Assembly: GCF_019636135.1 (NCBI RefSeq)
Contig: NZ_JAHBYD010000025.1
Location: 1-64,000 of the forward strand
Direction of reading: 5' to 3'
Length of the DNA stretch: 64,000 nt
Source of the DNA: Phenylobacterium sp.
Lineage (GTDB): Bacteria > Pseudomonadota > Alphaproteobacteria > Caulobacterales > Caulobacteraceae
Shown here: positions 8,430-16,989 of the stretch, one piece after another
Layout: each line of letters starts with the position of its first letter
How positions within the stretch are numbered: position 1 is the first letter of the stretch
The notes under the pieces: generated by a model
Told to the model about the DNA's origin: nothing
Databases searched by the model: none
The model's input: only the letters and a program-made list of their open reading frames with translations
Made by a program: the position numbers and the translations under genes

Positions 8430-10954
8430 GGAACCCGCTCCTGTCGCGCGAAGGCAGGACGCGACGGCCAGCGACGATAGGCCAACTCGGTCAGATAGAG
8501 GGCCAGAGCGAACCAGCACAACCATGACCAGAGATCGGTCGCGCCCAGTTCACCGGACGCCTTCAGGATCAACGAGTCCGCCTCGCTCGGATTGGCTAGG
8601 TGAGTTCCTCCTGTCAGCCTCGCCAGTTGCGCCAGTGGTAGGCCCTTGCTTTGCGGGACGGGACCGTCGGCGACGATGTCCGAGAAGGCCGGACTGGCGA
8701 CCCGCTCAAGGCGGCCATCCGCCTGAACCTCGACCAGAGCGGGACGGCTTGGCTCGAAAGACAGGTCGGCGATGAACAGACCAGGCGCCTTTTCCTCTGC
8801 CGAAACACCAGTCGCAACGCCGTCCAGCCCCACTAGCCGGATTTCCGGCGCATCGCCGCCGGTGGCGCGCAGACGCTGGGCGGAGATCACCAAATGGTCG
8901 AAATACCGGATCACCTGCACGTCGAAGCCGGGGCGCCGGTCCATCGTGCGTGCGACTGCGCGGGAAAGCCACGCGCCATAGGTCGGCCATGCGCTCCATG
9001 AGCGCGTACCTTCTCCGACCGGTTCGGTCATCAGCGCCGTCACACGCCCGGCCCCGTATTGCCAACTGGCGAGGATCGGATCGCCTTTGCTCGTCCGTAA
9101 AAAAGTCTGAGCCTCCGGTCTCTCCCCCGCCCGTGCGTAGCCTTCGAGCGGCGGCATTCCGCCCAGGTTCACGTCCCGCCACCAGGGAGCGTTCGAAGTC
9201 GTGCGGAGAGGAAATGCGCCGCGTCGATAACCAGGTTCGGGCTTTTCCTGCGGTTGCTTCAGGTTGAGCTCCACCAAGCTGAATTCGTCCCGCACGCTAT
9301 AGAACCGGCCGCGCCCGAGGCGCGCCCATTGCGCCATCCTCGTTTCGCCCGCGACGTCACCGCCAACGAGCAGCGTCGAGGTCGTGACCTGTTCCTGCGC
9401 CATGTGGCGGATCAGTTCCGGATAGCGGTCAGGTTCGACGCCCGCGTCGGATATGATCAAGATGTGCTTGTAACGGGCTTCAGTGTTTTTCAGCCCATAG
9501 TAGGCTTCCTGCAACGCGTCGAAGAGATGTTCGCTGCCGCCTTGGGCCTGGACGCGGGATATGGCGCGCTCAATCTCCGGGATATTGCGCGCTGGCTGGA
9601 GGGGCGTCACCCATTGCCGCCCGCCATAGAATTCCACAACGCCAACGCTGTCGGCCGGCCCCAGTGTCCGAATGGCCAACCTGGCGGCCTGCTTGCCCAG
9701 GTCCAGGGGCGCTCCCAGCATGGAACCCGAAGTATCTATCACCACGACGAGGGCTACGCTGGGATCCTCGCTCTTCTGATCCTGGCGGATGGTCACGGGC
9801 AAGGCCGAGGCAAGTGGCGCGCCGAAGTAGCCGCCCGAGGAGAAGGCCGCCTCACCACCTGAAACGAATAGGCCCATCCCATCCTCCTGCACCGTGTGCA
9901 TGAGCTGGCGCTGCGCCACGGGCCACAGGCGTGTGGCGGGAACATCGTCGAGCACCAGCCCGGCATATCGCCTCTCTCGGATCAGGTCCGCCACCGCCGC
10001 CGGCGTCGTTTCCCGGACGGCGACGCCGGGGCCCAGAAGTTGTTGCAGGAAGCGACCGCCGCCTCCTTGCCGTCCGGAGGCGTACAGCACCGGTAGTGCG
10101 TCCTGGATCACCGCTACGGTTTCAACATGGTCGGCGAGTTGGCCTGCATGTGACAGTTCGATCCGTAGGGGATGGAAGCCTGGCGTCTGCGGCGGCACAG
10201 CCAAGTCCACGCTCCGGCTTCCATCGACCGCGAAATCCGAGCTCACCGCCAACTGGCGGTCGCCTTCATGGACTGCGAGGGAGAGCGCTTGGTTCGCTCC
10301 CTCCAAATCGACCGTTACAAGCAGGCGCTCCCCCGCTCCCGGTGCGGACAGCCGCACATCGGCGATGAAGGCTTCCCGCGGCGCTGGCTGCAAAGCGATG
10401 GTGTTCACAGGTACGCCGCGTCGCAACAGCGCCTCGACGACCCCGTCCCAGTGGCGGTCCCGGCTGGCGCCGTCGGTGATTGCCGTGATCTCCCCTGATC
10501 CGCCCAGGGGCAGCGCGTTGAGCGCTTCCGCCAGGGCGGCGGATAGGGAGTTGGCGTCCGCCCCTTCCTTCAGCACCGTTCGATGTGCTGTCTGCACGCT
10601 GAGAGGCGCGCCTCCGAGCTGGATCAGGACGCCTGAGCCCGGGGTCTGGTTCAAGAGGACCCGCGCCGCTTCGGCGGCTTGGACGCGTGCGCTCGGCGAC
10701 AGGCTGGACCGCTGGTCAAGGATGACGATGGGTTCCGGACGACCCGCGTGATGTAACAGGCTGGGCTGAGTCAAGGCGGCGATTAACGCGGCGAAGATCG
10801 TGCAGCGGATCAAAAGGTGCATCCGCCGCGCATGGCGGCCCCACCACCAGAAGGCGGGAAGCAGCAGAAGGAGCCAAGCTGCTTGAGGATGAAGAAAAGT
10901 GATGTCCAGCGGCTGTCCTCTCAGGTAATGGCGCCGCGCAGGAAGGCCCGCCAC
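8426..10954 (-). CDS. Membrane-anchored VWA-domain protein (Bat-like)
   Basis: Up to 842 residues. Two hydrophobic segments near the N-terminus (AAWLLLLLPAFWWW and CTIFAALIAALTQPSLL) and one near the C-terminus (LWSWLCWFALALYLTELAYRRW) anchor a periplasmic region. A von Willebrand A domain has an intact metal site, VVVIDTSGSM, near residue 407. The ATG at 10954 overlaps the upstream gene by 34 bp; a CTG at 10909 behind GAGAGGA would start at LDITFLHPQAAW and is a plausible true start. It is coupled by a GTGA overlap to the TPR gene downstream. It is likely a component of a MoxR-served envelope complex; the client is unknown. Confidence 0.85.
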   Translation of the reverse strand: MAGLPARRHYLRGQPLDITFLHPQAAWLLLLLPAFWWWGRHARRMHLLIRCTIFAALIAALTQPSLLHHAGRPEPIVILDQRSSLSPSARVQAAEAARVLLNQTPGSGVLIQLGGAPLSVQTAHRTVLKEGADANSLSAALAEALNALPLGGSGEITAITDGASRDRHWDGVVEALLRRGVPVNTIALQPAPREAFIADVRLSAPGAGERLLVTVDLEGANQALSLAVHEGDRQLAVSSDFAVDGSRSVDLAVPPQTPGFHPLRIELSHAGQLADHVETVAVIQDALPVLYASGRQGGGGRFLQQLLGPGVAVRETTPAAVADLIRERRYAGLVLDDVPATRLWPVAQRQLMHTVQEDGMGLFVSGGEAAFSSGGYFGAPLASALPVTIRQDQKSEDPSVALVVVIDTSGSMLGAPLDLGKQAARLAIRTLGPADSVGVVEFYGGRQWVTPLQPARNIPEIERAISRVQAQGGSEHLFDALQEAYYGLKNTEARYKHILIISDAGVEPDRYPELIRHMAQEQVTTSTLLVGGDVAGETRMAQWARLGRGRFYSVRDEFSLVELNLKQPQEKPEPGYRRGAFPLRTTSNAPWWRDVNLGGMPPLEGYARAGERPEAQTFLRTSKGDPILASWQYGAGRVTALMTEPVGEGTRSWSAWPTYGAWLSRAVARTMDRRPGFDVQVIRYFDHLVISAQRLRATGGDAPEIRLVGLDGVATGVSAEEKAPGLFIADLSFEPSRPALVEVQADGRLERVASPAFSDIVADGPVPQSKGLPLAQLARLTGGTHLANPSEADSLILKASGELGATDLWSWLCWFALALYLTELAYRRWPSRPAFARQERVP

Positions 10955-12624
10955 TCGACAAGGAGCAGACCAGCAGCCGCCAACACGAGAAGCCGGAACA
11001 TCAGATCCGGCAGGCCCCGGCGCTCGATCCGCCGCACAGCATCGGGCGGCGGCGGCTCGGCGGCGGCCAGGGTTTGCCGGCGATCGGTTAGCGAGACTGC
11101 GAGTGGCAGGCCATCGAAGTCTTCAACGCCCGCTGCACCTACTCGAACCTCTCCGTTCAGCGCTCGGGCCGCGATCCGGCGATCCTCACCTAGACCGTAG
11201 AGCCCGGATTGGTCCGACAACCTGGCGCCCGCCTGGGCATAGGCGATCCATGGATCGCGATCCGCCAACCATCGCAGACTCTGCGATACGAAGAGCGGCA
11301 GGTTGGCGGACTTGGCGAAGTCAGCGTCCTGGTCGAAGATGGACGACCAGACCGACACGAACCGACGTGGCCCAACTGCGACGTCGACCGATACCGGCCG
11401 CACCAGACGGTCGGCCAAACCTTCCGCGTCGGCCTCCCCCAAGCCTAGCCGGGCCAGCCCAGAGGGCAGATGGACCCGTGCTTCCTCCTCGGGGTGAGTG
11501 ACGGTGAAGGCGAACGTCGCCCCCTCCTGCCGCGGCGTCAGCACGAAGGCAGGCTTGTCCACCCTGAGCGACTCCCCTTCACGGCCCATCACAACCTCGG
11601 CCTTCTCCACGGGGGTGATCTGGAAGGCGGTGTCCAACCGGACTATGTCGCGGATGGTGGATGGAACGCCCGGCGACAGGGACACGCGGATCGGCCGATG
11701 GTCCGGCAGGCGTATCGAGGCGGTGTCGTCCGCAGGAAATCCATCACCGGCCTTCAACGTAACGGTCAGCAATCGACCGTCCGCCTCCAGGCCGTCCAGT
11801 CGGAAGCGGCCCCGCCCCAGGGGCAGGACCGTGGGGGCGAGCACCGTGCCGTTCCGAGAAAACCTGAGATCGCCTGCGCCGATGGTCCGCCCATCGGCGG
11901 CGACCGCTTCAACCTGGACGTCCGCGCGCGTCCAGTCGCCCGAGGCGGCTGGCGTGACGCCCAGGTTCACGACGCCTCGGTTCCCTGGTGTGGGTGGGGC
12001 GAGATAGCCGTAGCTCAATAGGACGCCATCCGGTCGCCGGGCCGCCAGGTCCTTGGCGGCCGCCCAGGCTCCATAGTACCGTAGCGCGGTCGGTGGCTTC
12101 GCGACGTGCGCGAGCGCCCAGGCTTCGAATTCCGAAGGACGCGCGGCGGCTGCGACCCCGCTCAGCCGCCGGATCAGAAGGGCGACATTCTCCCCCGGAC
12201 TCAATAGGCGGGTTCCTCCTCCGTCGCCCAGGTAGACCTCGCGTTGCTCGGCAGGGGTCGCCCGCACATCGGCGATCAGCGCACGCTTCGCTCGGTCAAA
12301 AGCGTCGTCGCCCATCATGGCCGCCGAAGCGTCAAGGTAGAAGATCTGCCTCTGGTTAGCTCGGCCGACCTGAATCTCAGGCTGCGCGCCGGCCACCCAC
12401 AGGACCAACGCAATGACCAGGATGAAGAGATAGGCCAACCAGTCGCGGAACCGATCCCACAACGCCTTCGGCGGCATATCGCGCGCTGCCTGAACCCAGA
12501 GCTGAGCGGCAGGCAGGCGGACAACTCGCTGGCGCGTCTTGAGGTGTTGAAGGAGGTATAGGAGGGCTGCGAACGTGACGGCGCCTGCGGCGACCGCCCA
12601 GGCAGGCAGGGTCGTAAAACTCAC
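10921..12624 (-). CDS. BatA/aerotolerance-type membrane protein with degenerate VWA site
   Basis: 567 residues. It begins with a hydrophobic segment and the aerotolerance-regulator N-terminal pattern (LYLLQHLKTRQRVVRLPAAQLW), followed by a second membrane segment (LAYLFILVIALVLWVAG) and a VWA-like start at QIFYLDASAAMMGDD. The MIDAS motif DxSxS reads DASAA here, so metal binding is probably weakened, unlike in the neighbouring VWA and DUF58 proteins. A C-terminal membrane helix precedes WRAFLRGAIT. The start overlaps the DUF58 stop by 4 bp (ATGA). It probably assembles with the other two VWA proteins under MoxR control. Confidence 0.82.
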   Translation of the reverse strand: MSFTTLPAWAVAAGAVTFAALLYLLQHLKTRQRVVRLPAAQLWVQAARDMPPKALWDRFRDWLAYLFILVIALVLWVAGAQPEIQVGRANQRQIFYLDASAAMMGDDAFDRAKRALIADVRATPAEQREVYLGDGGGTRLLSPGENVALLIRRLSGVAAAARPSEFEAWALAHVAKPPTALRYYGAWAAAKDLAARRPDGVLLSYGYLAPPTPGNRGVVNLGVTPAASGDWTRADVQVEAVAADGRTIGAGDLRFSRNGTVLAPTVLPLGRGRFRLDGLEADGRLLTVTLKAGDGFPADDTASIRLPDHRPIRVSLSPGVPSTIRDIVRLDTAFQITPVEKAEVVMGREGESLRVDKPAFVLTPRQEGATFAFTVTHPEEEARVHLPSGLARLGLGEADAEGLADRLVRPVSVDVAVGPRRFVSVWSSIFDQDADFAKSANLPLFVSQSLRWLADRDPWIAYAQAGARLSDQSGLYGLGEDRRIAARALNGEVRVGAAGVEDFDGLPLAVSLTDRRQTLAAAEPPPPDAVRRIERRGLPDLMFRLLVLAAAGLLLVEWRAFLRGAIT

Positions 12625-13583
12625 AACGCCGTCCCTCCAGTTCCGAAGAGAAGCGACAGTTGGTCGAGCACGGGCTTGTCGGCGTCGAGGCGAGCAAGGC
12701 CGGCTCCACGCCTGTTGGCGAATTGCGTCAGTCGATCATTGAAGTGGCGATAGGCCGCCTTGTATCGGCCCACCAAATCTGGAGTGACGGTCACCGGCGT
12801 TCGCGAGCCGGTCTCGCCGTCCTCGATGACTACGTCACCGAATAGGCCGGGATGGAGCGACGGGTCGGCGTCATGATGTTTCGTCAACTGCACGAGCAGG
12901 ACACGATGACGGAGATGTTCGAGAGCGTGGACTACCGGATCAACGCCGTTCGCGTTGAAGAAGTCGGAAACCACGACAACGAGCCCCTGACGAAGGTTCA
13001 AACTGGTCAAATGTGTCAAGGAGGCCGCCAAGTCGGTGCCTCCCGCAGCCTCATAGCCCGCCAGGCTATGCGCCACCCGCAGGAGGGCCGCCTTGCCGGA
13101 GGCCGTCCTGAAGTGAGGCGTCATCCCGTCTGAGAAGGGGAACAGTCTCACCGAGTCGTGTTGTTCAAGCGCCACTGCAGCCAGGGCTAACGTCGCTCGC
13201 AATCCCGCATGAATACGGGGCGGATCTTCGATGTAGAGACTCCTCGATCGGTCAATGAGGAAATAAACCGGCATGTCCTGCCGCTCCTCGAATGCACGGA
13301 CGAAGACGCGGCCCAGACGGCGATAGATATTCCAGTCGATGGCGCGCAGGTCATCGCCTGGCGCGTAGGGCTTGAAGTCGACGAACTCCGTGCCCTGTCC
13401 GCGCGCGGCGGTCCTATGTTCCGCAAGCCGCCCTCCCTTCTGGGCCTGGTTGATCCGTAGGGCGAAGGGTTGAAGCGCTGTGAGGAATGCAGGTTCAAAA
13501 AGCGCGTCAAAGTTCAGGGGCTCGGCTAGGCTATCAGGCCTCTGCGGCGTCGCCGTCCGCTTCCTCCAGAACAGGGGCGGCAT
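12621..13583 (-). CDS. DUF58 domain-containing protein
   Basis: 320 residues, the usual DUF58 length. The family block GQGTEFVDFKPYAPGDDLRAIDWNIYRRLGRVFVRAFEER is followed by a VWA-type segment PVYFLIDRSRSLYI with an intact DxSxS metal site. No transmembrane segment is evident. DUF58 genes sit next to MoxR AAA+ ATPases in very many genomes, as here, and are thought to link the ATPase to VWA partners. It overlaps the BatA-like gene downstream by 4 bp and follows the 488-residue membrane protein by 4 bp. Confidence 0.92.
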   Translation of the reverse strand: MPPLFWRKRTATPQRPDSLAEPLNFDALFEPAFLTALQPFALRINQAQKGGRLAEHRTAARGQGTEFVDFKPYAPGDDLRAIDWNIYRRLGRVFVRAFEERQDMPVYFLIDRSRSLYIEDPPRIHAGLRATLALAAVALEQHDSVRLFPFSDGMTPHFRTASGKAALLRVAHSLAGYEAAGGTDLAASLTHLTSLNLRQGLVVVVSDFFNANGVDPVVHALEHLRHRVLLVQLTKHHDADPSLHPGLFGDVVIEDGETGSRTPVTVTPDLVGRYKAAYRHFNDRLTQFANRRGAGLARLDADKPVLDQLSLLFGTGGTAL

Positions 13584-13587
13584 GGGC

Positions 13588-15054
13588 CTAGTCCCCGTCG
13601 GGAGCGCCGGAGCGCGTGAAATAATCGCTCAATAGGCGCTGCTCGTGGGCTGTATCGTTGTGATAGGGCGACACACCCATGCCCCCCCGGTTGACGCCGC
13701 GGTCCCCGGCGGGGGCCTGCTGGACGGGAATGGCCTGTGGCCGACCTTCGCGCATCGTCACCCCGACGCGCCCATTGGAGGCCACGCCAGCTAGGCGGTC
13801 TTGCATCGGCAGGGCCAATAGCAGGCTGGCGACACCCCTTCCCTTCTTTGCGGCAGCCTCGTCGCCCGCCCCCCGGCCGTTCTCACTCCCGTCGGCGCCT
13901 TGTTCGCGGCTATTGCTATTCTGATCGCTCCTGCGCCGACGTCCCGGCTGCTGCCCCTTGTCGCCGTCGCTCTGCTGGGATCCGCCCTGCTTGGGTGGAG
14001 CAGAGCGCTGCGAGGACGGATCCTGCATCATGGCGCCAGCGTGGCTCGGGGAGGCGATTGCTTCAGATGGCGCGACGGCCTCTTCGGATCGCATGAAACC
14101 TTCGTTCGATCGAACTGAAGGCGCCGCTTCCGGACTTTCCTTGTTCCGCGCCGATGTGGCCTGGAATCCACCTTCGCTTTGGGCGCCCTCGTTGGTGCTC
14201 TTGAGCCCTGGAGTGGCTTCCGCGGCGTTGTGTCCCGCGCTGGAGCGCGGAGGTGCGACGCCCGCCTCCGCCTCTGGCCCGCTTCCGTCTCGCCGGAGGC
14301 CCAAGGCGCCAAGCGCGCCTTGAATGCGCGCTCCCATGATCGAGCCCAGTTCGTCGAGGGGGGCCATCATTCTTGAGCGATCGTCGAGTAACCGCGTTTC
14401 GGTCTTGGGCGTCATGGCTCCCAGCGCGGGTGAGTTCGCCGGCGGAGCTGTCGTAACATCTGCGGATAGGTTGCGTTCTGGAGCTTGCGCCACCCCGCCT
14501 GCCGAGTTGGGGTCGGACGCTCTCCGATGCGGAACGATGATGGCCAGACAGAGCACCAGGAGGGCGGACACGGGAAACAGCCACCGCCAGGACCAAAGGG
14601 GCGATGGCCGGTCCGGCGGCTCCAATGGAATGTCCAGAAGGCGATCGATCCAGGGGTGGGCTTCGGCTAGCGCAGCTTCCTCGAAGCCGTTCCGGCTCGG
14701 TGATTTTCTGAACTGGTCGCTGGCTACAGCTCGGTCCTTCAATCCGAACAGATGGTCGAACAAGGCCAGTGTTGTTCGGCGGTCCGGCGATCGGCGGGGA
14801 AGTCTCCAAAGGTAATTGGCTATTGCGACGATAGCAGGAATGAGAATGGCGGTGGAGATGGCCGCGATCGAATTCAGGGGCTCGAAGCAACCCCAGATCA
14901 GAACGAGGAGCGCCCCACCTAGACATGCGGGCGCAGCCCAGATCAGTGCGAGGCGTAACGCCGTACGTCGCCCTGCGTCGAAAAGATATCGACGCCCCCG
15001 GGTCTCCAGCTTGTCCAGATGGAGGCGCAGGCGTTCATCAAATTCGTCGATCAT
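13588..15054 (-). CDS. Membrane protein of MoxR cluster with long disordered tail
   Basis: 488 residues. Two hydrophobic segments lie near residues 31-80 (TALRLALIWAAPACLGGALLVLIWG and AAISTAILIPAIVAIANYLW) and a third near 157-177 (WLFPVSALLVLCLAIIVPHRR). From about residue 185 the protein is Gly/Gln/Ser/Arg-rich low complexity (KGQQPGRRRRSDQN and similar), so probably disordered. It resembles DUF4175-like proteins that accompany MoxR/DUF58 genes, but I do not recognise it firmly. It is the first gene of the coupled leftward run ending at 5571, with operator copies 4 and 5 upstream. Confidence 0.75.
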   Translation of the reverse strand: MIDEFDERLRLHLDKLETRGRRYLFDAGRRTALRLALIWAAPACLGGALLVLIWGCFEPLNSIAAISTAILIPAIVAIANYLWRLPRRSPDRRTTLALFDHLFGLKDRAVASDQFRKSPSRNGFEEAALAEAHPWIDRLLDIPLEPPDRPSPLWSWRWLFPVSALLVLCLAIIVPHRRASDPNSAGGVAQAPERNLSADVTTAPPANSPALGAMTPKTETRLLDDRSRMMAPLDELGSIMGARIQGALGALGLRRDGSGPEAEAGVAPPRSSAGHNAAEATPGLKSTNEGAQSEGGFQATSARNKESPEAAPSVRSNEGFMRSEEAVAPSEAIASPSHAGAMMQDPSSQRSAPPKQGGSQQSDGDKGQQPGRRRRSDQNSNSREQGADGSENGRGAGDEAAAKKGRGVASLLLALPMQDRLAGVASNGRVGVTMREGRPQAIPVQQAPAGDRGVNRGGMGVSPYHNDTAHEQRLLSDYFTRSGAPDGD

Positions 15055-15204
15055 CCACTCTACCGGCTAAGCCGTTGCAATTGGCGGGAGGCCCTGCTGC
15101 GGAAGGTTTGCATCAATCTAGCGGCGCCAGGGGCGGGTTCACGGACGCGCTGGACGGAACACGGGGCCCGCCATGAGAGCGTGGGCGTAATCCCAATGGA
15201 AATA

Positions 15205-15221
15205 TTGACCGGACGGTCGGT
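15205..15221 (-). promoter_or_regulatory. TetR-type operator motif, copy 4 (ACCGACCGTCCGGTCAA)
   Basis: Minus-strand ACCGACCGTCCGGTCAA fits the shared 17-mer. It lies about 150 bp upstream of the start at 15054 in the 275-bp gap after moxR, so the five-gene Bat operon probably has its own controlled promoter here. Confidence 0.6.
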
Positions 15222-15316
15222 AGTGATTTCACTTCTAGATTCCCCTTGGCTCAATGGCGAATATCGCCGCTCCGCGCTCAAAGATGTGAAGGCCCGGTTT
15301 GCCGTCACCAAAGCCA

Positions 15317-15333
15317 ACCGACAGGACGGTCAG
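15317..15333 (+). promoter_or_regulatory. TetR-type operator motif, copy 5 (ACCGACAGGACGGTCAG)
   Basis: ACCGACAGGACGGTCAG keeps the outer half-sites of the 17-mer (ACCGAC and CGGTCAG) but differs in the centre. It overlaps the stop codon of moxR (15330-15332), 112 bp from copy 4. It could be a second binding site for the same promoter or a weak relic. Confidence 0.45.
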
Positions 15334-16346
15334 TCAGTCGCGTACGGCAGCTTCACATGAGCCAGCACCTCCTCCAGGAGGGTGTCGACCGAGATGCTGT
15401 TCGCCTGGGCATGAAAACTGGTGATCAAGCGATGTCGCAGCACCGGCATGACTGCTGCGGCCACGTCGTCGGTTGCGACGGCGAAGCGGTCGTCCAGCAG
15501 GGCCTGGACCTTGGCCGCCAGCATTAGGCCCTGCACGCCACGCGGCGAAGCGCCCAGGGCGACGCTCTGGTTGATGCACGCCGGCGCATAGACGCTACCC
15601 GGCTGCGTGGCCAGAACCAGATGGATCGCGTAGATTTTCGCAGCCTCTGTCACCGGCACCTGCCGTACGATGCCGCGTAGGCGACGCAGCGCCTCACCGT
15701 TCGTCACGGGATTTATGACGACCTCGCGGCCGCTGGTCGTCCGTTCGATGATGGTGTGATAGTCTGTCTCCGACGGATAGCCGACGATCAGTTTGAACAG
15801 GAAGCGGTCGAGTTGTGCTTCCGGCAGCGGATAGGTTCCTTCCTGGTCGATCGGATTCTGGGTCGCCATGACGCAGAAGGGATCTGGCGCCTGGATCGTG
15901 CGACGGCCTACGGTGATCTGCCCCTCCTGCATCACCTCCAGCAGAGCGGACTGGGTTTTCGGCGTCGCGCGATTGATCTCGTCCGCGAGCACCAGGTTCG
16001 AGACGATCGGTCCCTGCTGGAAGGTCAGCTCATGCCCGCCCCCCTCCGCCTCTGTCAGCATCGTCGTCCCGATGATATCGGCCGGCATCATGTCCGGCGT
16101 GAACTGGATGCGTGAGAACGGCAGGTCGATTGCCCGGCTGATAGAACTTACAAGCATGGTCTTGCCCAATCCCGGCACGCCCTCCAGCAACACATGGCCG
16201 CCGGCCATTAGGGCGGTCAGCACGCCGTCGACCACATCGGCCTGACCAACAATCATCCGACCGACTTCTTCCCGGATATTGATGAATGTTTTCTTGAACT
16301 CCGCTGCGTTACGGCGAACCAATTCGACATCTTCGGTCGAAGCCAT
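15330..16346 (-). CDS. MoxR-family AAA+ ATPase
   Basis: About 338 residues from the ATG at 16346 (MASTEDVELVRRN). Upstream in-frame codons back to 16499 do not resemble the family, which normally begins in this way. Walker A is GVPGLGKT, Walker B is LVLADEINRA, and the sensor region TQNPIDQEGTYPLPEAQLDRF is typical of MoxR. These ATPases act as chaperone-like machines for VWA-domain partners, which is what the downstream DUF58, BatA-like and VWA genes encode. Operator copy 6 lies 186 bp upstream and copy 5 overlaps the stop codon. Confidence 0.95.
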   Translation of the reverse strand: MASTEDVELVRRNAAEFKKTFINIREEVGRMIVGQADVVDGVLTALMAGGHVLLEGVPGLGKTMLVSSISRAIDLPFSRIQFTPDMMPADIIGTTMLTEAEGGGHELTFQQGPIVSNLVLADEINRATPKTQSALLEVMQEGQITVGRRTIQAPDPFCVMATQNPIDQEGTYPLPEAQLDRFLFKLIVGYPSETDYHTIIERTTSGREVVINPVTNGEALRRLRGIVRQVPVTEAAKIYAIHLVLATQPGSVYAPACINQSVALGASPRGVQGLMLAAKVQALLDDRFAVATDDVAAAVMPVLRHRLITSFHAQANSISVDTLLEEVLAHVKLPYATD

Positions 16347-16989
16347 CGGATACTCCGAAAATACTAGGAAAAATCTATTGGATGCGCACCAGGCTACACC
16401 TGGCCAATCCCCGTAAGGGCGACGCCCGATGGGCGACAACAGATCGATGTTGTCCCGCAGCGGTCGTGCGTCCGCATGGATCCTGAAGAAGCCGATCACC
16501 CCATGACAACGTTCACCCGCTTTCGATAGTCCTTACCTTTCGGTCGGTAAGGGCGCGCGCTGAAATTCGCAAGGCAACCACGCGGCTTGGCGGCGAGCCC
16601 GGGTCGCGTTCAACCCTTCGATGACTGCAGCCTGACAGCGAATTTGCGGGACGCGGGGCGGGCGCGGACTGCGATGAGCAAGCTCATCGGAGCCTGAAGG
16701 TGGTGCAGACCCTGGCGGCAACCCCGGTGGGAGATAACCGTGGGGAATTGCTGCATCAAAAGAACGGCGTGTACAGCTCGCGAACCACCGCTGTACCAGT
16801 TTCCTGCGCCGCGGAGATGGCGAGGACGACGTGCAGCAAGAGAGTGCCCGAATGACGTTAGACAATCCCGGCGACAAGTATTGGTCCGGCGCTTCGCCGA
16901 CGTTCGGACGGGTCACGGCGACCATTGAACGCGAGCCTCACATGCAGATGGACGACGCAGTCGCCGTTGGTGACGGGCTCTGAAATCTG
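16347..16989. other. Divergent intergenic region between moxR and the GPH symporter
   Basis: About 640 bases between two outward-facing genes. It contains operator copy 6 at 16532-16548 and must hold at least one promoter on each side. I see no protein that I would defend, although short open frames exist. Confidence 0.55.
16532..16548 (-). promoter_or_regulatory. TetR-type operator motif, copy 6 (ACCGACCGAAAGGTAAG)
   Basis: Minus-strand ACCGACCGAAAGGTAAG matches the shared 17-mer with one change in the right half. On the top strand the flanks extend it to CCTTACC..GGTAAGG. It lies between divergent moxR (start 16346) and the GPH symporter (start 16990), so it may control either or both. Confidence 0.55.
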
